Assembly: GCA_028456385.1 (NCBI GenBank) | Contig: JALNQF010000297.1 | Location: 1 to 51,242, forward strand | Direction of reading: 5' to 3' | DNA from: Ophiosphaerella korrae | Lineage: Eukaryota > Ascomycota > Dothideomycetes > Pleosporales > Phaeosphaeriaceae | DNA length: 51,242 nucleotides | In this document: in pieces, positions 12,217 through 23,738 of the stretch | How positions within the stretch are numbered: position 1 is the stretch's first letter | How the letters are laid out: every line of letters begins with the position of its first letter | Position numbers and translations under genes: made by a program | Notes under the pieces: model-generated | What the model was told of the DNA's origin: nothing | Seen by the model: only the letters and a program-made list of their open reading frames with translations | Databases searched by the model: none

Positions 12217-12648
12217 TATTATAGGCTTACTAGGGTTAACTTCTTAATAAGCTTAGGGGGTTGTTAGTAGATTAAGAGGTAATAATAGAAGTTTATATAG
12301 TAATTGTATAAAAACTAGTTAATAATAAAAGATATTTTATAACTATCTTGTATTAGCGTTCTATAGTTAATAGATTAGATTGCTAATACTATCTTAACAA
12401 TATATATTACTACTAACTATATACTTATTGTAATCTATAATCTATAGTTACTAAGACTAATAGATTATAGATTACCTTAATCTATAATCTATTAATACTA
12501 AGAGTCTATAGATTATAGATTACCTTAGGTGTCCTAGTTATATATAGTCTCCTAATTAAGTTTATTTCCCTCTAGGTTATATAAGTCTAAGCTAGTTATT
12601 ATAGGGCTAATTAGTTCTATCTATAACTCTCTTGTTACTATCGTAACA
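12217..12648 (-). repeat. LTR type A (432 bp), 5' LTR of copy A'
   Basis: Starts TATTATAGGCTTACTAGGG (TG turned to TA by RIP) and ends in TTGTTACTATCGTAACA. Its length of exactly 432 bp and its sequence match the LTRs at 23,283-23,714 and 36,717-37,148. It contains several AATCTATAATCTATTA / TAGATTATAGATTA inverted motifs (about 12,430-12,525). Confidence 0.9.
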
Positions 12649-12660
12649 AGGATTTTAACT

Positions 12661-15600
12661 TTAGAACTCCTCTAGTTTCTTAAAGTAGTTAAGGTTATCT
12701 TTTTTTATTTTTACCTATCTATTTTACTAAATAGTAGTTTCTACTATTATAGAACTAGTATACTAGGATTTCTTTAACTTCTTTTTCTTTCTATTCTCTA
12801 TATATATCTACTTTATATACTAGTAGTTCTATATTTTTTAGTACTATCTCTAGTAGTACTACGTAGAAAGTTAGGTGTATCTTTATTTTACTTAGTAGCT
12901 TTAGTTTAAATATAACTAGTGTAAATTTCTTTTTAATTTTATATAGTCTAATTTTTATATAGTTAAGTTTTAAGCTTAATTATTTACTCTTAATATTTTT
13001 TTATACTAACTATACTTTTTCTCCTTCTCTAAATTAAGGTCTCTCTTTATATTTTTTATTATAGTACTTTGTTATTTAATTATATAAGAATTCTATATCC
13101 TATCTTAGTTAATTATATATATCTCTAAGTCTATTAGTAAGTTTTCTCTTCTTAGAGACTAAGATACTTCTTATCTTAGTATTTAGTATACGTTAGGATT
13201 AAATCTATAGTTTACAAAGAAGAGTAATACTCTAATTACTTTATTCTTTACACTATTATATACTAATTATACTATAGGTAATAGCTATACCTAGTTATTC
13301 TAGTTGTAGTTAAAGTAGTATCTTAAGTACTACTCTACTATCTAATTTATTTATTCTAATTGTTTATTTATTTATAGATAATATACTATTAATATTATAT
13401 ATTATATTCCTAATTATACGATTTTTATTCTCTATAGTTTTAATATAAATTATATATCTCTATCTATAATAATCTTATCTAGAGTACTATATTAGCTAAT
13501 TATAGATATTAAGACCTAGTATATAGTAACCTCTATCTTACTTTTTTCTTTATATAGTTTAAAGTTTAAGTACTCTATAAGCTTATCTACTATTATTAGG
13601 ATTCTATTATATTTAATTCTTAATATTAGGTCTTTTAACTTAGGTAACTTTATAATAAAGTCTATTATAATTGTTTTTTAAAGTTACTGTAGTACTTTAA
13701 CTAGTAATAGTATTCTATAGAGTACGTGTCTACTATATTTATTTTTATAGTATTCTATATAGTCTTATAGTACCTCTATTATTAGTTATTTTACTTTTAG
13801 AATATAATAGTCTTATAAGAGTCTATCTAGAGTTTTATTAATACTTTAGTACCTATATACTAGTAGTTTATAAAATTATTATATAAACTCTCTTTATATC
13901 TTTATTAGAATATATATCCTTCTATAAGCTTGTATAAATCCTTCTTAGATTTCTAGTTTTTCTATTTCTTTAGAAGCTTCTTGTATTATTTTCTAAATCT
14001 ATTTAACTAGCTCGCTACTTGTTCTTTTAATTATTGTAGCTATTTTAGGTATATTTAAGACTAAGTATACTTTCTTATTCTTAACTAGAACTATACTAGT
14101 TGCGTTTACTTCTTTTTATAAGTCTAGTCTTCTACTAAAAGTATTTACTAATTAGTTGTCTTTCTCTTTTATATATATAATTTCTAAGTTAAATATTAAT
14201 AAGACTTCCTACTATATTGTATAGCTTTATAATAAGTCCTTATTTAGTATAAATCCTATAAGATTCTTATAGTCTATATAGACCTTTGTTTAGTATTTTA
14301 CTCTTTATAGGTATACTCTCTATTATTTAAATACTTTGTAAATTACTAGTATCTCCTTATTATAGATAAAGTAGTTAAGTTCTACTAGTTTTATTTTCTT
14401 AGAGAAGTATTTAACTAAGTACTCCTTTTTAGTTTTTAGGTCTTTCTGTATTAGTACTATTCTATATACTAAGTTAGATACGTCTATTTTTACTATTACT
14501 AGTAGATCTAGGTTATATATTCTAAAAACTACGTTTTCTATAAACTTTCTTTTAATTTAGTTAAATACCTTATCGTATTCCTTTATCTACTTAAATAGCG
14601 TATCTTTCTTTATAAGTCTAGTTATTAGTTCTATATCTTTAGACTATCTTATTATTAGTTTTCTATAAAAGTTTGCTAACCTATAAAATTATTATACCTC
14701 CTTTAGGTTCTTTAGTATTAGCTATTTATTAATTAACTTAATTTTTTCTAGGTTAATTTTAATTTTTCCTAGTTTAATAATAAATCTAAGGTAATCTATT
14801 TTTTTTGTATAGAACTTATACTTTCTTATCTTAAGAAATAGTTTATTTTCTACTAGCTTTTCTAGTACTTTATATACGTATTGTATATATTCTTCTTCTA
14901 TTTCTAAGAATATAAAGATATTATCTAAATATACAAATATAAATACATCTAAGTACTCTCTTAGTACTATATTAATTCTTTCTTAAAATACTACTAGTGC
15001 GTTTATTAATCTAAAGAGTATAACTAGGTATTTATATAGTCTATATTGTGTTCTAAATACTATTTTCTATTTATTACCCTTTTTAACTCTAATCTAGTAG
15101 TAGGCGTTTTAGATATTATGTTTTATAAAGATCTTTACTTTTTATAGTCTATTTTATATTTTGTCTATTTATAGTAAGAGGTATTAGTTCTTGTTTATAA
15201 TTACGTTAGTTTTTCTAAAATCTACGTAAAGTCTCTTATTATTTATTCTCTTTTTATCTATAAATATAAGTCTATATACTACTAAGGATTTAGATTCTTG
15301 TAACTATTCTTTTCTTATTACATTTTTAATATATACTTGTTTAATTTTAGATTCTTCTATAGTCTTTCTATAGACTAAGCTCTATCTTATATCTTTTTCT
15401 TTTTCTAGGTCTATTACTAAGTCCTATAGCTAATATTCTAGAAAGTAGTCTTTAGGTTCTATAAGCTATTTCTCCTATTTTTTATATTTATCTAGGAATT
15501 TTCCTTTATAAGTTCCTATGTTAGCTTTTAATATATCTATCTTATAGTAGTTAATTTTTCCTATTCTCTAATTAATGTGTAGGTTAGTTATCTATAACTA

Positions 15601-15900
15601 TACTATTCCTAAGATTATATCTTGTTTATTATTAATTATTGTTATATCTATAACTATATTCTTAATTATTATCTCTTCTAGTTCTAGTATAGAAGGAACT
15701 GTCTTAAACCTAATAGGTTCTTAAAATAGTTTTCCTTTAATCGTACTTAATTGTTTAGGGTATTTCTTTATTGTATAACATATTCCTTATATTTCTACAA
15801 ACTTCTTTAATATAAAGTTCTTTGTAGCTCTACTATTAATTATTAATTGTACTTTCTTTCCTTAGTATATACTTGTTTTTATAATATATAAGCTTCCTAT
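12661..15900 (-). pseudogene. pol of copy B: protease, RT, RNase H, integrase, chromodomain
   Basis: Protease active-site region INSRATK lies at 15,821-15,842. RT is clear: FVYLDNIFIF at the catalytic box (14,920-14,931), followed by VLEKLVENKLFLKI and LEKIKLIN, as in Ty3/Gypsy RT. The integrase zinc-binding region lies around 13,700-13,860. Its catalytic core starts with IDFIIKLP and then ILIIVDKLIEY (about 13,570-13,675), with the first Asp intact. The polyprotein would reverse-transcribe and integrate the element. Stops throughout show it is dead. The catalytic box reads YLDN, as in copies A and D. Confidence 0.85.
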
Positions 15901-18373
15901 ACCTTCTAACTATTCTTGCTTAGGTAATTTCGTAAATTATCTATCTTTCTAGGGCTATAGCCTTACTCTAAGCTTATATTCTTTGTGTTTTAGATATTTA
16001 TTGTACGTATATTTGTACTATAGTCCTCCTATAACGTATTTCTTAGATAGTTTTTGTCTAGGCCTTACTACTATATATCTTTCTTCTAGTATTATTTTCT
16101 ATCCTTAGATATCTTCTACTAGAATTACTCTTATATAATTATAGCCTTTTCTTTATATAAGCTATACGTAGTTATTTACTTTAGGGTTCCTATATATAAT
16201 ATAGTTCTTATCTAGGTATAATAACTATAATACTTTAAAGTATACTAGATACTATAGGTCTATTATTTTATTATCTCCTTCCTAGTATTTATCTTTTCTA
16301 GGTATATCTATAGTTAGGATATAGTATACTACTAGTACTCTTAGTATATAGGCTTTGCTAATCTATCGTATTTTCTTTACAAGGTATTACTACTCTCTTT
16401 ATATAGGTATTCTTCCTACTACAACTATATATTACTTTATCTATTCTTAAAATAGTATAAACTTTATCTCTTTAGAGTTACGTTCTTTCTAGTCTTTGTA
16501 CGCTTTCTCTATACTTATAACTAGTAAGTATTTCTAAATAAATTTCTATTATTTATTTTATTCTTCTATTTCTATTATTATATAGCTATTATAGCTATAT
16601 ATTTCTAACTAGGCGTATTGTATACCTCTTATATTAGTTTATATCTTACTTCCTTGTAGTTCTTTAGAGGAGGCTGTAGTAGTCTCTTTATCTAGTACCT
16701 ATCCTTTAGCCTAGATTAATAGGGTCTAGGGCTCTTCTATTTCTAAATCTTCTATTAGTAGGTTTATTACGTAAGCTATTTCTTCTAGCTACGCTTTTAT
16801 TCTTTCTTTTGTTACTACTACTTTATTCTTGTATAAGAACTATCTTACTATCTACTTACTAGAAAGATATATATAGTAGTTATCTTTGTAACAAAAGGTC
16901 TAGTAGAGTATTACGTATTATATTTCTTTACTCTTAGCTACTTTTTTCTAAGGTTTAGCTTATACTTTTAGTACTTCCTTCTTACCTTTAGTTATTTTTA
17001 ACTAGGCTTCTTTATTTTTCTTGTAGTCTTTACTTCTATAATCTTTTATAAAGTGTTTTTATTTTCTATATTTATAATATACTATATCCTTTTTTTTTAA
17101 TTAGTAGTCTTTTGCGTAGTAGCCTTTACTACTATAGTTAAAGTACGTAAAGTCTTTGTTTTCTTTTTCCTATCCTTGTTAGCGTTAAGGATTATAGGAT
17201 CTCTAACATCCTAGTTTCTAGGTTAGTTACTATACTTGTTCTTCTTCTATTCTTAAAGATCGTCGTTAATTTGTATTACCTATTACTTTAGGGCTTCTAG
17301 TGTCCTTAGTTTTTCTATATAAATTATTTCGTATTAGATTTTCGTGTTTAGTCCTTACTTAAATTATAACATTATAGCTAACTTATTCTATTCTATATTT
17401 TGCGATAGTTATTTAAACTATAATATATATTTAGGAACACTCTTACTTTATATAAGCTTCTTAAGTCTTTCTTTAGCTTATTTAGTAATATATATATCTT
17501 TAAATACTACTCTTATTCTTCTTGTAAAGTATTTATAACTTCTAAAGATAGCTCTTGTTTTATCCTTTTATATTATTAGGGCGTATATCGTATAGTTTAT
17601 CTAGTAAGGTTCGAACTATCTTATTATATCTTCTTCGAGGTGCATTCTAATATATATTACCTTCTTTTCTTCTATATCGAAGTATAGTACTTGTACATCT
17701 ATCTAGAGTTATACTAATACTATAAAGGGTCTTAGTTTTTCCCTTATTCTATTAAACTTCTTAAGTACGGGTATTGTAAGGGGTCTAGGGTAGGGAGCTA
17801 TTAGGGTACACTTAGCGCTGTCGACGAGCTCTACTAGGCTAAGTAACTAGCGCGTGCTAGCTCTATCGGCTAGTATATTCTACCGTATACAACTTAGTAC
17901 AACTCTAAGCGAGTTCGAAGAACTTTAAGTAATAATAACTAGTATATATATTATATACTACTACAATAGCTTAAGTAGCTATTAGCCCCTTTTTGTTAGG
18001 ATTAGCTTAGTAGTATGCTGTCTTTATAGGTATCTTAGGTAGTTTCTTTGTTATACTTATCTCTAGTTGTTAGGTAATTAGTTCTATTTAGTTCTAACCT
18101 TTAATAATAGCTTTAATTTATACTTTATTCTACTTTAAGTAATCTTATAGTTCTTTATTCTATGTTTCTAAAGCGTTAATTACTATCTTTATATCTTTTT
18201 TGTCTAAGATTAAGTTATTTATATAATCTCTAATTACTTTCTATACTATATTATCTAATTTATAACTACTTAAGGGTACTTTAGCTACTTATTTAGTTAA
18301 ACTTTCTACTATTGTATTAGCTAGACTATACGCTACTTACGCTTCGCTTCTCTTAATATCTAAATTAGTAAGG
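15900..18373 (-). pseudogene. gag of copy B, interrupted by a 254-bp insertion
   Basis: The two zinc knuckles lie at about 17,050-17,150, with Cys-to-Tyr changes as in the other copies. The N-terminal part, near 18,300, matches the gag start region of copy D. The frame is broken by RIP stops and by the insertion at 17,775-18,028. Open stretches on the opposite strand here (for example 17,344-17,538 plus) are shadows. Confidence 0.8.
17775..18028. mobile_element. 254-bp insertion with GGTAT duplication, probable solo LTR
   Basis: Other copies read continuously across this point (compare 36,355-36,385). Here 254 bp intervene, flanked by GGTAT at 17,770-17,774 and 18,029-18,033. It begins TGTAAGG and ends CTTTATA, which fits an LTR with TG..CA ends whose CA became TA. 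It is richer in GC (GCGCTGTCGACGAGCTC) than the surrounding gag and only lightly RIPed. No coding potential is seen. I cannot name the family. Confidence 0.75.
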
Positions 18374-18834
18374 TATAATAGGGTCTCTTGTTGTCGACTA
18401 TAGGTAACTACTAGGAGTTATTAGTAGATTAAGAGGTAATAACAAAAGCTTGTATAGTAATTAGTAATAACTATAAATAATAGAAGATATCTTACAATTG
18501 TCTTATATTAGCGTTCTATAGTTAGAGGATTAAATTACTAATACTATCTTAATAATACGTATTCTTATTATCTATATACTTGTACTAATCTATTTATGCG
18601 ATACTATAGATTACTACTAATATATCTATACGTAACTATAGATTACTTTAATCTATTTGTACGTTATTGTAGATTACCTTAATCTATTTGCACGTAACTA
18701 CAAATTACTACTACGTGTCCTAGTTGTAGGTAGTTTCCTAATTAAGGTTGTTACCCTACTCGTCTTATACTTCGTTAGCATCTAAGTTAGGATTAATTAG
18801 TTCTATCTCGATTTCTTTTGTTACGCCTATAATA
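18374..18834 (-). repeat. LTR type B (461 bp), 5' LTR of copy B
   Basis: Begins TATAATAGGG and ends CCTATAATA, the RIPed form of the TGTAACAGG...CCTGTAACA ends seen in the well-preserved LTR at 44,898-45,360. It has diverged from LTR type A although both belong to the same element family. It carries several AATCTATTTG..CG / TAGATTAC inverted motifs. Confidence 0.88.
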
Positions 18835-20523
18835 GAGTATTAGTTTTTACTTATAATTACGTTTATTTTTCTAAAGTCTATATAAGGTCTTTTATTATTT
18901 ATCTCTTTCTTATTTATAAATATAAGTCTATATACTACTAAGGATTAGGATTCTTATATCTATCTCTTTTTTATTATATTTTCTATAAGTACTTATTTTA
19001 TCTTAGATTTTTCTTTAGTTTTTTAATAGACTAGGCTTTATCTTACGTCTTTTCTTTCTTCTAGGTCTATTGCTAAGTCTTATAGCTAATAGTCTAGAAA
19101 GTAGTCTTTAGGTTTAGTAAGTTATTTCTCTTATTTCTTATATTCTTCTAGGAATTCTCCTTTATATATATTTATATTAGCTTTTAATATCTCTTTTTTA
19201 GAGTAGCTAGCTCTCTCTATTCTCTAATTAATCTTTAAGTTTGTTATCTATAACTATAGTATTCCTAATATTATTTCTTATTTATTATTAATTGTTATTA
19301 TATCTATAACTATATTTCTAATTTCTAATATTTCTATCGTTAGTGTAGAGGGTAACGTTTTAAACCTAATTAGTTCCTAGAATTATTTTCCTTTAATAGT
19401 ACTTAGCTATTAAGGGTATTTCTTTATTATATACTTTATTCCTTATATTTCTATAAACATTTTTAATATAAAATTCTTTATAGCTCTACTATTAATTATT
19501 ACTTCTACTTTCTTTTATTAGTATATACCTATTTTTATAATATATAGGCTTTTTATACTTTTTAGCTATTTTTACTTAAGTAATTTAGTAAATTGTATAT
19601 TCTTTTAGAGCTATTACCTTATTTTCTATTTTTAGTTCTTGTATTTAGAATATTTATTATATGTGTATTTATACTATAGTCTTCTTTAGATATATTCTTT
19701 AGATAAATTAGGTCTTAGCCTAATTAATATATACTCTTTGTTAGGTATTTTAATTATTTTATAGCTTTAGATATATTTTCTTAAGATTACTCTAATATAA
19801 TTATATCCTTTCTTTTATACTAGCTATATATAATTTTATACTTCTAATTCTATATCTAAGTAGTAGTTTATATTTAAGTATAATACTTAGAATATTTTAA
19901 AATATACTAGGTACTCTAGATCTATTCTTTTATTATCTCCTACCTAGTACTTATTTATACTAGGTCTTGTTATTATTAGGATATAGTATATAGGCTTTAT
20001 TAATCTATTATATTTTTCTTATAAAGTACTACTATTCTTATTATATAGGTATTCTTCTTACTATAATTATATATTACTCTATCTATTATTAGAATATTAT
20101 AAACTTTATTACTTTAGGATTATATTCTTTCTAGTCTTTATACGCTTCCTCTATACTTATAACTAGTAAGTATTTCTAAATAAACTACTACTTCTTATTT
20201 TATTCTACTATATCTATTATTATATAGCTATTATAACTATATATATTTAACTAGGTATACTTTATACCTTTTATATTATCTTATCTTAAATCTCCTTTTA
20301 GTTCTTTAAAAGTAACTATAGTAGTTTCTTTATCTTCTACTAGTTCTTTAGCGTAAATTAATAGAGTCTAGAGCTCTTCTTCTTTTAAGTTTTCTATTAG
20401 TAGGTCTATTATACGCGTTATTTTTTTAAGCTATACTTAAGTTCTACTTTTTTTTATTACTACTACTTTATTCTTTTATAGGAATTATCTTACTCTTTAC
20501 TTACTAGAAAGATATATATAGTA
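18835..20523 (-). pseudogene. Copy C: N-terminal RT, protease and C-terminal gag region
   Basis: The minus-strand reading matches copies B and D segment by segment: the N-terminal RT region (18,840-19,200), the protease (19,250-19,500) and then the stretch that lies between protease and zinc knuckles. Stops and frame breaks are frequent. It ends at the TA target of the Fot1 insertion and resumes at 22,353. Confidence 0.75.
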
Positions 20524-22350
20524 ATATAAGTAGTAAGTAAGTTATATATGTAAGTAAGTTATACACCTTACTAACTCTACGTACTTATCCTATCTTATTA
20601 TATAATAGCTCTACGCGCTATATAAATTACCTTTAAATAAAGTAGATATCTAGCTTACTATCTTATCTATTAATTCTAGTTAAATTTAAAGTAGTAGGCT
20701 AGCTACTACTATCTTTAGTGTTCCTAAATTAATATTACGTAATTAACGCGCTAGATAGTATACCTAACGTAATTACTAGCTTAACTTAAAGAAGCTTATT
20801 TAGATAGAAGAGGAGGTAATAGTTAAGTATATTCTTAACCTAGATTCTTGTAGTTTTACCCTAAATCTAGCTACTATACGTAAAATAGCTAATAAGCTAC
20901 TAGCTATCTATAACGTACTACTAATTAGGTAGAAGTAGCTAGCTAACTTTATTAAGTATATAGATAGTTTTATAATACGTTTTAATTATCTATATAATAA
21001 GTAGTAAGCTTTATATAAAGACCTAGCTATTATAAGTAGCTAGTTTAAGATAGTATAGTATATAAGGGCTACGTATAAGATAGCTAATAAAGACGTTTAT
21101 AGCTTTAATAAGGCTAGCTTTATAATAAGTAAGATTATAACTTAGCTTATTATAATAAGGTTAGAGAAGAGAAGTAAGCTAAAAGCTATCTAGCCTAGTA
21201 ATTATAAGTAGGTAATAGTAATTACTATAATTAACGCTACTAGCTAAGTAGTCTTACTATTCTTTATCTTTACTAGTAAGTACTACCTCTCTACCTAGTA
21301 TAAGGAAGACTATATCTTATAAGACTAGGCTATTAGAATTAGCGATAATAGCTAGATAATAGATAAGCTAGCTATTAACTAGCTTAAGTACTTTAATAAG
21401 TATATAAAGAACTAAGTAGTTAGTATATATTAGCTACTTATACTTAATAGTTATAAGAGCTACTACTCTCTTAAGTTTAATAAGATCTATAAAGAGAATA
21501 ATATCTATACGCTCTATATACTAGCTTACTTATCTTACTTACTTTAGCCTCTTAATATTAGCTACTTCTCTCTATTAAAGAAGGCCTATAGCTATTAGGT
21601 TAAGTATCTAATCTAGAACTATATTAATTATATTACTAAACTTTAATTCCTACTAGCCTTTTATATAGCCTTTAACTAGGTCTTTATAAAAGTAAATATT
21701 TACTTAGCTTTTTAAGCTACTAGCTTTATTCTACTTTAGCTAGAAGTAGTTATCTTAAAACTTAATATCTAGCTCTATACGCTTACTCTAGCTACTCTAG
21801 CTCTACTAAAGGCTCTCTAAGTAGCTTATATACTAAGTAACGTATATAAGCGCGTACGCTAGTATAAAAGCTTATTACTAGTATTAATTATTAATATAAT
21901 TAATTAACTTAAAAAGAGAGCTTATATAATAATACTAGAAGCTAAGTTAATATATAATTAGATTTCTAGTCTTAAAAAAGCTAATAAAGTAGCTAGTAAG
22001 TATAAATTATAAAAAAAGAAGTAGATTTAGAAAAAAGGAGTCTTAATAAAGAGATAGGGAGAGGATATATTTACTTAACTAGAGGCTAATTACTAGATTA
22101 ATTATAAATAGCGCAAGAGTAAGTAGTATTTAGGCTTAAGTTACTAGGCTTATACGCACTATAAAAAGTATAAAAAGACTAGGTATAACTTATATATATA
22201 TATAAAATAATATAGTAGATACTACTTAATTTAATATATTAATATATCTATACTACTCTACTACGTTATTAAGTTATATACTTAAATAAGTATATAGAGT
22301 TAGTAGAGTATACGACTTACTTATATATATAACTTACTTACTACTTACGT
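20524..22350 (+). mobile_element. Fot1/pogo DNA transposon, full length (1,827 bp)
   Basis: Flanked by a TA duplication (20,522-20,523 and 22,351-22,352). The left end is ATATAAGTAGTAAGTAAG and the right end, reverse-complemented, is ACGTAAGTAGTAAGTAAG. The inverted repeats agree over about 35 bp, with differences of the RIP type. The TA target, the length near 1.8 kb and the transposase inside all fit the Tc1/mariner superfamily, Fot1/pogo group. It sits in the Gag region of Gypsy copy C, in the opposite orientation. Confidence 0.92.
20640..22200 (+). pseudogene. Fot1/pogo transposase with all three catalytic Asp codons mutated
   Basis: One plus-strand frame carries the whole family pattern: DVYSFNKASF, KAI*PSNYK*VIVI, FFIFTSKYYLST*YKEDYIL, then LLILNSYKSY, ENNIYTLYILAYLSYLL*PL and NISYFSLLKKAY. 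Near the C-terminus is a cysteine/histidine patch, THYKKYKKTRYN, which the family has as C..C...GHN. The DD(35)D residues fall at 21,107-21,109, 21,446-21,448 and 21,554-21,556. All three codons are now AAT (Asn). The spacing between the second and third is 36 codons. RIP of TpG in ...T-GAT... explains each change. Many stops make the protein dead. Confidence 0.9.
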
Positions 22351-22352
22351 TA

Positions 22353-23282
22353 GTTATTATTATAATAAAAGGTTTAATTAAGTATTATATACTATATTTC
22401 TCTATTCTTAGCTACTTTCTCTTAAGGTTTAGCTTATACTTTTAGTACTTTCTTCTTGTTTTCTATTATCTTTAACTATATTTCTTTCTTTAGGTCTTTA
22501 CTTTTATATTCTTTTATAAAGTATCTTAGATTCCTTTATTTATAATATACTATATCTTTCTTCTATTTTAAAAAGTAACCTTTTATATAGTAACTTTTCT
22601 TACTATAGTTAAAATATATAAAGTCTTTATTCTTTCTTTTCTTTATATTTTTATTAGTGTTAAGGATAATAGAGTCTCTAGTATTTTAGTTTCTAGGTTA
22701 TCCTCTATACATATTTCTTTTCTATTTGTAGAAGTTATTATTAACTTATATTACTTCTTACTTTAGAGCTTCTAATATCCTTAGTTTTTCTATATAGATT
22801 ATTTTATACTAAATTTTCTTTTGTAGTCTTTATTTAAATTATAATATTAGAGATAGCTTATTTTATTCTATATTTTGTAATAGTTATTTAAACTATAATA
22901 TATATTTAGGAATACTTTTATATTGTATAAGCTTCTTAAGCTACTATTAAGCTTATTAGGTAATATCTATATTCTTAAATACTACTCTTATTTATTTAGT
23001 AAAGTATTTATAACCTCTAAAAATAGCTTTTATTTTAACTTTCTATATTCCTATAGTGTATATTATATAATCTATCTAGTAAGGCTTAAACTATCTTATT
23101 ATATCCTCTTTAATATATATTCTAATATATATTACCTTTTTATTTTCTCTATTAAAGTATAGTACTTATATATTAATCTAGAGTTATACTAATACTATAA
23201 AGAGTCTTAGTTTTTCTCTTATTCTATCGAACTTCTTAAGTATAGGTATCTTATATCGTTTCTTTATTATACTAATCTCTAG
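22353..23282 (-). pseudogene. Copy C: gag, middle part
   Basis: Continuation of copy C's Gag after the Fot1 insertion. The two zinc knuckles lie at about 22,535-22,620, and the rest matches gag of copies A and B. It ends in the TCTAG target duplication (23,278-23,282) of element A and resumes at 37,154. Confidence 0.78.
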
Positions 23283-23714
23283 TGTTATAGGCTTACTAGG
23301 GTCGACTTCCTAATAAGCTTAGAGGGTTGTTAGTAGATTAAGAAGTAATAATAGAAGTTCGTATAGTAATCGTGTAATAACTAGTTAACAATAAAAGATA
23401 TTTTGCAACTGTCTTGTATTAGCGTTCTATAGTTAATAGATTAGATTACTAATACTATCCTAATAATACGTATTACTACTAACTATATACTTGTTATAAT
23501 CTATAATCTATAGTTGCTAAGACTAATAGATTATAGATTACCTTAATCTATAATCTATTAATGCTAAGAGTCTATAGATTATAGATTACCTTAGGTATCC
23601 TAGTTATATATAGTCTCCTAGTTAAGTTTATTTCTTTCTAGGTTATATAAGTCTAAGCTAGTTATTATAGGGCTAATTAGTTCTATTTATAACTCTCTTG
23701 TTACTATTGTAATA
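23283..23714 (-). repeat. LTR type A, 3' LTR of copy A
   Basis: Begins TGTTATAGGCTTACTAGGG and ends GTTACTATTGTAATA. It is 432 bp, the same as its partner at 36,717-37,148. It differs from the partner mainly by C/T and G/A changes. Confidence 0.92.
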
Positions 23715-23738
23715 CTATCTCTTCTTCTAAGCAGGTCC

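Larger units (their letters stand above)
9855..12648 (-). mobile_element. Ty3/Gypsy chromovirus copy A' (5' part only)
   Basis: Minus-strand element with its 5' LTR at the right (12,217-12,648), then Gag, then the start of protease. It is cut off at about 9,855, a little past the protease active site, so RT, integrase and the 3' LTR are missing. Its LTR is the 432-bp type found on copy A. Its right neighbour is the 3' end of copy B's pol, so A' probably inserted into B and was later truncated on the left. That order is inference. Confidence 0.85.
12649..18834 (-). mobile_element. Ty3/Gypsy chromovirus copy B (lacks 3' UTR and 3' LTR)
   Basis: Minus-strand copy running from the 5' LTR (18,374-18,834) through Gag, protease, RT, RNase H and integrase-chromodomain. 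It stops 12 bp past the pol stop codon (12,661), where LTR-A of copy A' begins. A 254-bp insertion interrupts its Gag (17,775-18,028). To the right of its LTR, element C resumes in the middle of RT, so B probably inserted into C. The expected matching left flank is gone, so this is not proven. Confidence 0.85.

Noticed and set aside
17344..17538. Plus-strand ORF of 64 codons in copy B
   Set aside because: Antisense to gag and not conserved as an ORF in copies A', A or D.
22923..23162. Plus-strand ORF of 79 codons in copy C
   Set aside because: Antisense to gag of copy C, with biased composition and no conservation of the frame.
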